NCBI GenBank assembly: GCA_031255955.1 | Contig: JAIRRO010000123.1 | Coordinates: 1-10,699, forward strand | Length of the DNA stretch: 10,699 nt | Direction of reading: 5' to 3' | From: Oscillospiraceae bacterium | GTDB lineage: Bacteria; Bacillota; Clostridia; Oscillospirales; Oscillospiraceae | In this document: positions 9,151-10,699 of the stretch, piece by piece | Numbering within the stretch: position 1 is the first letter of the stretch | Layout of the letters: every line of letters begins with the position of its first letter | Position numbers and translations under genes: made by a program | The notes under the pieces: generated by a model | Told to the model about the DNA's origin: nothing | What the model saw: the letters and a program-made list of their open reading frames with translations, nothing else | Databases searched by the model: none

Positions 9151-9225
9151 GGCCCGTTGGTCAAGCGGTTAAGACACCGCCCTTTCACGGCGGTAACACG
9201 AGTTCGAGTCTCGTACGGGTCACCA
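9151..9225 (+). tRNA. tRNA-Glu (anticodon TTC)
   Basis: This is a 75-nt cloverleaf with encoded CCA. Acceptor GGCCCGT (9151-9157) pairs with ACGGGTC (9215-9221), with one G-U. The anticodon stem CCGCC/GGCGG holds the loop CTTTCAC, with TTC at 9184-9186. The T arm is ACGAG-TTCGAGT-CTCGT. It is co-transcribed with tRNA-Met from the promoter at 8838. Confidence 0.95.
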
Positions 9226-9235
9226 GCCATATGTC

Positions 9236-9290
9236 AAGCCCCCGCCGAGAATTTTCAAGAAAATTCAGCGGGGGCTTTGGCTTGCAGTTT
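9236..9290 (+). terminator. intrinsic-terminator-like hairpin after the tRNA pair
   Basis: AAGCCCCCGC (9236-9245) pairs with GCGGGGGCTT (9268-9277), and inside it GAATTTT (9249-9255) pairs with AAAATTC (9260-9266) around a CAAG loop. The downstream T-rich stretch is interrupted (TTTGGCTTGCAGTTTT), so termination may be incomplete. CAAGCC (9235-9240) can also pair with GGCTTG (9279-9284). The hairpin lies between convergent genes and may act on both strands. Confidence 0.75.
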
Positions 9291-9337
9291 TGTATAAAGA
9301 GGCAATAATCCATGCTCACGAAAATTTACGACAAGCT

Positions 9338-9532
9338 CTATGACCGATACGGCAGCCTGAAAATGTTTTCAAGCTCATACAGAAACGTCTGCCACGCATC
9401 TGCGGATACACCTGTCGAACCTCCGGTATAGTCGTCAAGCACTGTAACTATGGCGTGACTTCCATCCGGTATCTCCGGAGCCTCGAATGGAACAAATCGT
9501 CCGTCCTCGTAATAAGCCCTGTACGCGCGCAT
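9338..9532 (-). CDS. small antitoxin-like protein, no toxin partner seen
   Basis: This is a 64-residue protein with the N-terminal pattern MRAYRAYYEDGRFVPFE...IPDGSHAIVTVL. That pattern is shared by many short Clostridia proteins annotated as antitoxin-like (AbrB or DUF104-type beta fold, usually before a PIN-type toxin). A predicted helix, DAWQTFLYELENI (45-57), follows, then a short odd tail, FRLPYRS. Start choice is supported by AAGGAG (9544-9549), 11 nt before the ATG, and a strong promoter at 9588-9616. No toxin gene follows within the 112 nt before the tRNA-Glu gene, so it is an orphan here. The normal family tail, roughly E-x-x-x-x-F-x-R-E, is missing from this frame but something similar appears in another frame just past residue 57, so the C-terminus may be frameshifted. 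Family assignment is from recalled pattern, moderately sure. Confidence 0.7.
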   Translation of the reverse strand: MRAYRAYYEDGRFVPFEAPEIPDGSHAIVTVLDDYTGGSTGVSADAWQTFLYELENIFRLPYRS

Positions 9533-9550
9533 ATGAAAATCAACTCCTTA

Positions 9551-9563
9551 ATTAGTTACTAAT
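9551..9563 (-). promoter_or_regulatory. 13-bp palindrome in the antitoxin-like gene leader
   Basis: ATTAGT-T-ACTAAT is a perfect 13-bp palindrome between the predicted start site (near 9581) and the ribosome binding site of the antitoxin-like gene. Its position fits an operator for autoregulation, as is common for antitoxin genes, but this is inference. Confidence 0.35.
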
Positions 9564-9587
9564 GCATTGAGCAATTCTCTGACGTGC

Positions 9588-9616
9588 ATTATACGCCGCC
9601 GCGCGGGAAAAGTCAA
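9588..9616 (-). promoter_or_regulatory. promoter of the antitoxin-like gene
   Basis: On the minus strand TTGACT (9611-9616), 17 bp, then TATAAT (9588-9593): one mismatch to the sigma-A consensus. Transcription would start near 9581 and give a leader of about 49 nt. Confidence 0.8.
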
Positions 9617-9673
9617 TTCTCGTATACGGCAATTATATCAGTTTTTGGGTGATAACCGCAGCACACCCGCCCC

Positions 9674-9712
9674 GTCAACGCCGTTGACAGCCGCAAGGGC
9701 GCAGTATATAAT
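9674..9712 (+). promoter_or_regulatory. perfect promoter of the HAD-remnant/Ham1 cluster with overlapping inverted repeat
   Basis: TTGACA (9684-9689), 17 bp and TATAAT (9707-9712) match the consensus exactly. An inverted repeat GTCAAC-GCC-GTTGAC (9674-9688) covers most of the -35, which could be a repressor site. The start site near 9719 leaves only about 19 nt before the ATG at 9738. Confidence 0.8.
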
Positions 9713-9737
9713 GACGCCCATAGAGGGGGCGTGGCGG

Positions 9738-9920
9738 ATGAGAGTGCCTAAGATGATTATGTTCGACTATGGCGCGTCGGCTGTGGGGATTCATCCGGTA
9801 TGGTACCAATGCGGCGAGATTATCGACAACTTCGACCCCAACGACGGAGCGTCGCCCACCGCGTCGCACACACTGATTCGCGACTGGCGCGAGATGATTG
9901 ATGTCATTGAGCGCATATGA
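9738..9920 (+). pseudogene. HAD-family hydrolase remnant with internal deletion
   Basis: This is a 60-codon frame. Residues 4-12 (PKMIMFDYG) look like motif I of a HAD hydrolase, whose nucleophile Asp sits in such a context. From residue 13 it reads ASAVGIHPVWYQCGEIID and ends in LIRDWREMIDVIERI, which resembles the far C-terminal part of the same type of hydrolase, where GA.AVG.HPVWY follows motif IV and D-W-R-E-x-I lies near the end. Full proteins of this class have about 200 residues or more, so most of the cap and core appears lost, including motifs II and III. The join is at a glycine codon, in frame. A GAGGGGG site (9723-9729) 8 nt upstream supports the start. The frame can be extended upstream to 9567, but that part crosses the promoter and looks spurious. 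A retained small protein is possible; catalysis is not expected. Confidence 0.6.
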
Positions 9921-9974
9921 GCGGCGGGAGAACCGTGGCGGGTACAGACATATCTATTTGGTGAAGGAGCTTGT

Positions 9975-10586
9975 ATGAAACTAATCTACGGTACGGGAAA
10001 TCCCGCTAAAATCAAGCATATGCAGAGCTTGCTATCGTCACTTGATGTTGAAATTGTCGGCATTAAAGAACTTGGAATCGCTTTGCCCGACATAGACGAG
10101 AGTGGCAATAATCCGCTTGAGAACGCCATTATTAAGGCAAAAGCGTTTTTCTCCGCGATACATCAACCTGTTTTCTCAGCTGATAGCGGTCTTTATTTTG
10201 AAGAAGTACCGCCGGAGCTGCAACCGGGAGTTCACATTCGGCGCGTGAACGGCAAAAGCTTAACCGATGCGGAGATGACCGAATATTACTCCGATTTGGC
10301 TCGCAGGTTCGGCGGCAAGCTGACAGCGCAGTACAGAAACGCCGTTGCTTTTGCCGTCAGTGACACTGAGATATATACGCGCTTTGAGCCGGACATCTTC
10401 GGGAATAAATTCCTGCTTGTGGACAAACCTCACAGCGAACAGCGCGTCGTGGGCTTCCCGCTTGACCGCTTATCTGCGCGGCTCAACAGCGGAAAGTATT
10501 ATTATGACGACGATTCCGAAGATAAGATGTTTGACGAATCGGGGTGGGTGAAATTCTTCGAAGAAGTGTTAAAAGGCAGGAATTGA
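9975..10586 (+). CDS. Ham1/RdgB-like non-canonical purine NTP pyrophosphatase
   Basis: This is a 203-residue protein of the ITPase/Ham1 fold. Members cleave non-canonical purine triphosphates such as dITP and XTP to the monophosphate plus pyrophosphate, which cleans the nucleotide pool. Seen: TGNPAKI (7-13) in place of the family SxNxxK loop, DESGNNPLENAIIKAKAF (41-58) matching E-x-G-x-(T/N)-x-x-ENA-x-x-KA, SADSGL (68-73) matching ADDSGL with the first Asp replaced, and PGVHIRRVNG (84-93) matching the PGV-R substrate segment. The C-terminal part lacks the classic GFGYDPxF and SHR motifs and instead has RVVGFPLDRLSA and SGKYYYDDD. That is typical, as I recall, of a divergent Clostridia subgroup. 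AAGGAG (9964-9969) lies 5 nt before the ATG. It sits 54 nt after the HAD remnant and 2 nt before the next gene, so an operon is likely. By eye it is less GC-rich than rpoBC. Substrate is inferred. Confidence 0.85.
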   Translation: MKLIYGTGNPAKIKHMQSLLSSLDVEIVGIKELGIALPDIDESGNNPLENAIIKAKAFFSAIHQPVFSADSGLYFEEVPPELQPGVHIRRVNGKSLTDAEMTEYYSDLARRFGGKLTAQYRNAVAFAVSDTEIYTRFEPDIFGNKFLLVDKPHSEQRVVGFPLDRLSARLNSGKYYYDDDSEDKMFDESGWVKFFEEVLKGRN

Positions 10587-10588
10587 CT

Positions 10589-10699
10589 ATGAATGTAAAA
10601 CTAATCGTTACCGACCTCGACAACACGCTGCTGCGGCGCGATAAGGCTCTCAGCGACTACACGGCGGACGTATTCCGCCGCGTCCGTGAGCGCGGCGTG
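10589..10699 (+). CDS. HAD-superfamily (Cof-type) phosphatase, 3' end outside window
   Basis: The first 37 residues run to the window edge. The N-terminus reads NVKLIVTDLDNTLLRRDKAL, a classic HAD motif I with nucleophile Asp9 and acid Asp11, followed by the spacing usual for Cof/YidA-type (class IIB) phosphatases, in which a helix (here DYTADVFRRVRERGV) comes next. Those enzymes remove phosphate from sugar phosphates, nucleotides or cofactors; the substrate cannot be told from this part. It starts 2 nt after the Ham1-like stop, so it is almost surely in the same operon. The Shine-Dalgarno (around 10575-10580) is weak, which suggests translational coupling. Confidence 0.85.
   Translation, partial: MNVKLIVTDLDNTLLRRDKALSDYTADVFRRVRERGV

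Noticed and set aside
8950..9297. 115-residue frame running through both tRNA genes
   Set aside because: It consists mostly of tRNA and terminator sequence.
9567..9737. 57-residue N-terminal extension of the HAD remnant
   Set aside because: It runs across the leftward promoter and the perfect rightward promoter, so it is not part of the mRNA, and it has no similarity to HAD proteins.
1..10699. CRISPR array, insertion sequence or prophage
   Set aside because: No regularly spaced repeats, transposase or integrase frames, or terminal inverted repeats with target duplications were seen.

Overview
This window looks like a chromosomal segment of a Firmicute, probably a moderately GC-rich member of the Clostridia. 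The evidence is strong Shine-Dalgarno sites, sigma-A-type promoters (two of them a perfect TTGACA-17-TATAAT), Clostridia-like RpoB and RpoC sequences, and a set of small accessory genes typical of gut Clostridia. Species cannot be fixed from the sequence alone.

The core (1000-8800) is the rpoB-rpoC operon for the beta and beta' subunits of RNA polymerase. rpoB has its own promoter, a leader of about 195 nt and a TTG start. rpoC starts one base after the rpoB stop, and its ribosome binding site lies inside the codons of RpoB's very acidic C-terminal tail. No ribosomal protein genes flank the pair. Upstream and divergent is a zinc-ribbon, single-pass membrane protein of unknown function (872 to the left edge). 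Its promoter region interlocks with that of rpoB, and its leader holds crossing complementary segments.

Downstream (8838-9290) a perfect-consensus promoter drives tRNA-Met(CAT) and tRNA-Glu(TTC). They are separated by a 139-nt spacer that can fold into several hairpins, and a long GC-rich terminator-like hairpin follows.

The right part (9338-10699) is accessory. A 64-aa antitoxin-like protein is read leftward from a good promoter with a palindromic leader. Divergent from it, a perfect promoter heads a rightward cluster: a 60-aa remnant of a HAD hydrolase that has lost its middle, a Ham1/RdgB-like nucleotide pyrophosphatase, and the start of a Cof-type HAD phosphatase that runs off the window.

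The most unusual feature is in RpoC. About 62 extra residues lie between the N-terminal zinc finger and the clamp helices. They carry a C-x4-C-x2-C-x5-C cluster and are bounded by a near-duplicate eight-residue segment, which suggests an extra metal-binding module in the polymerase clamp, possibly created by a tandem duplication.
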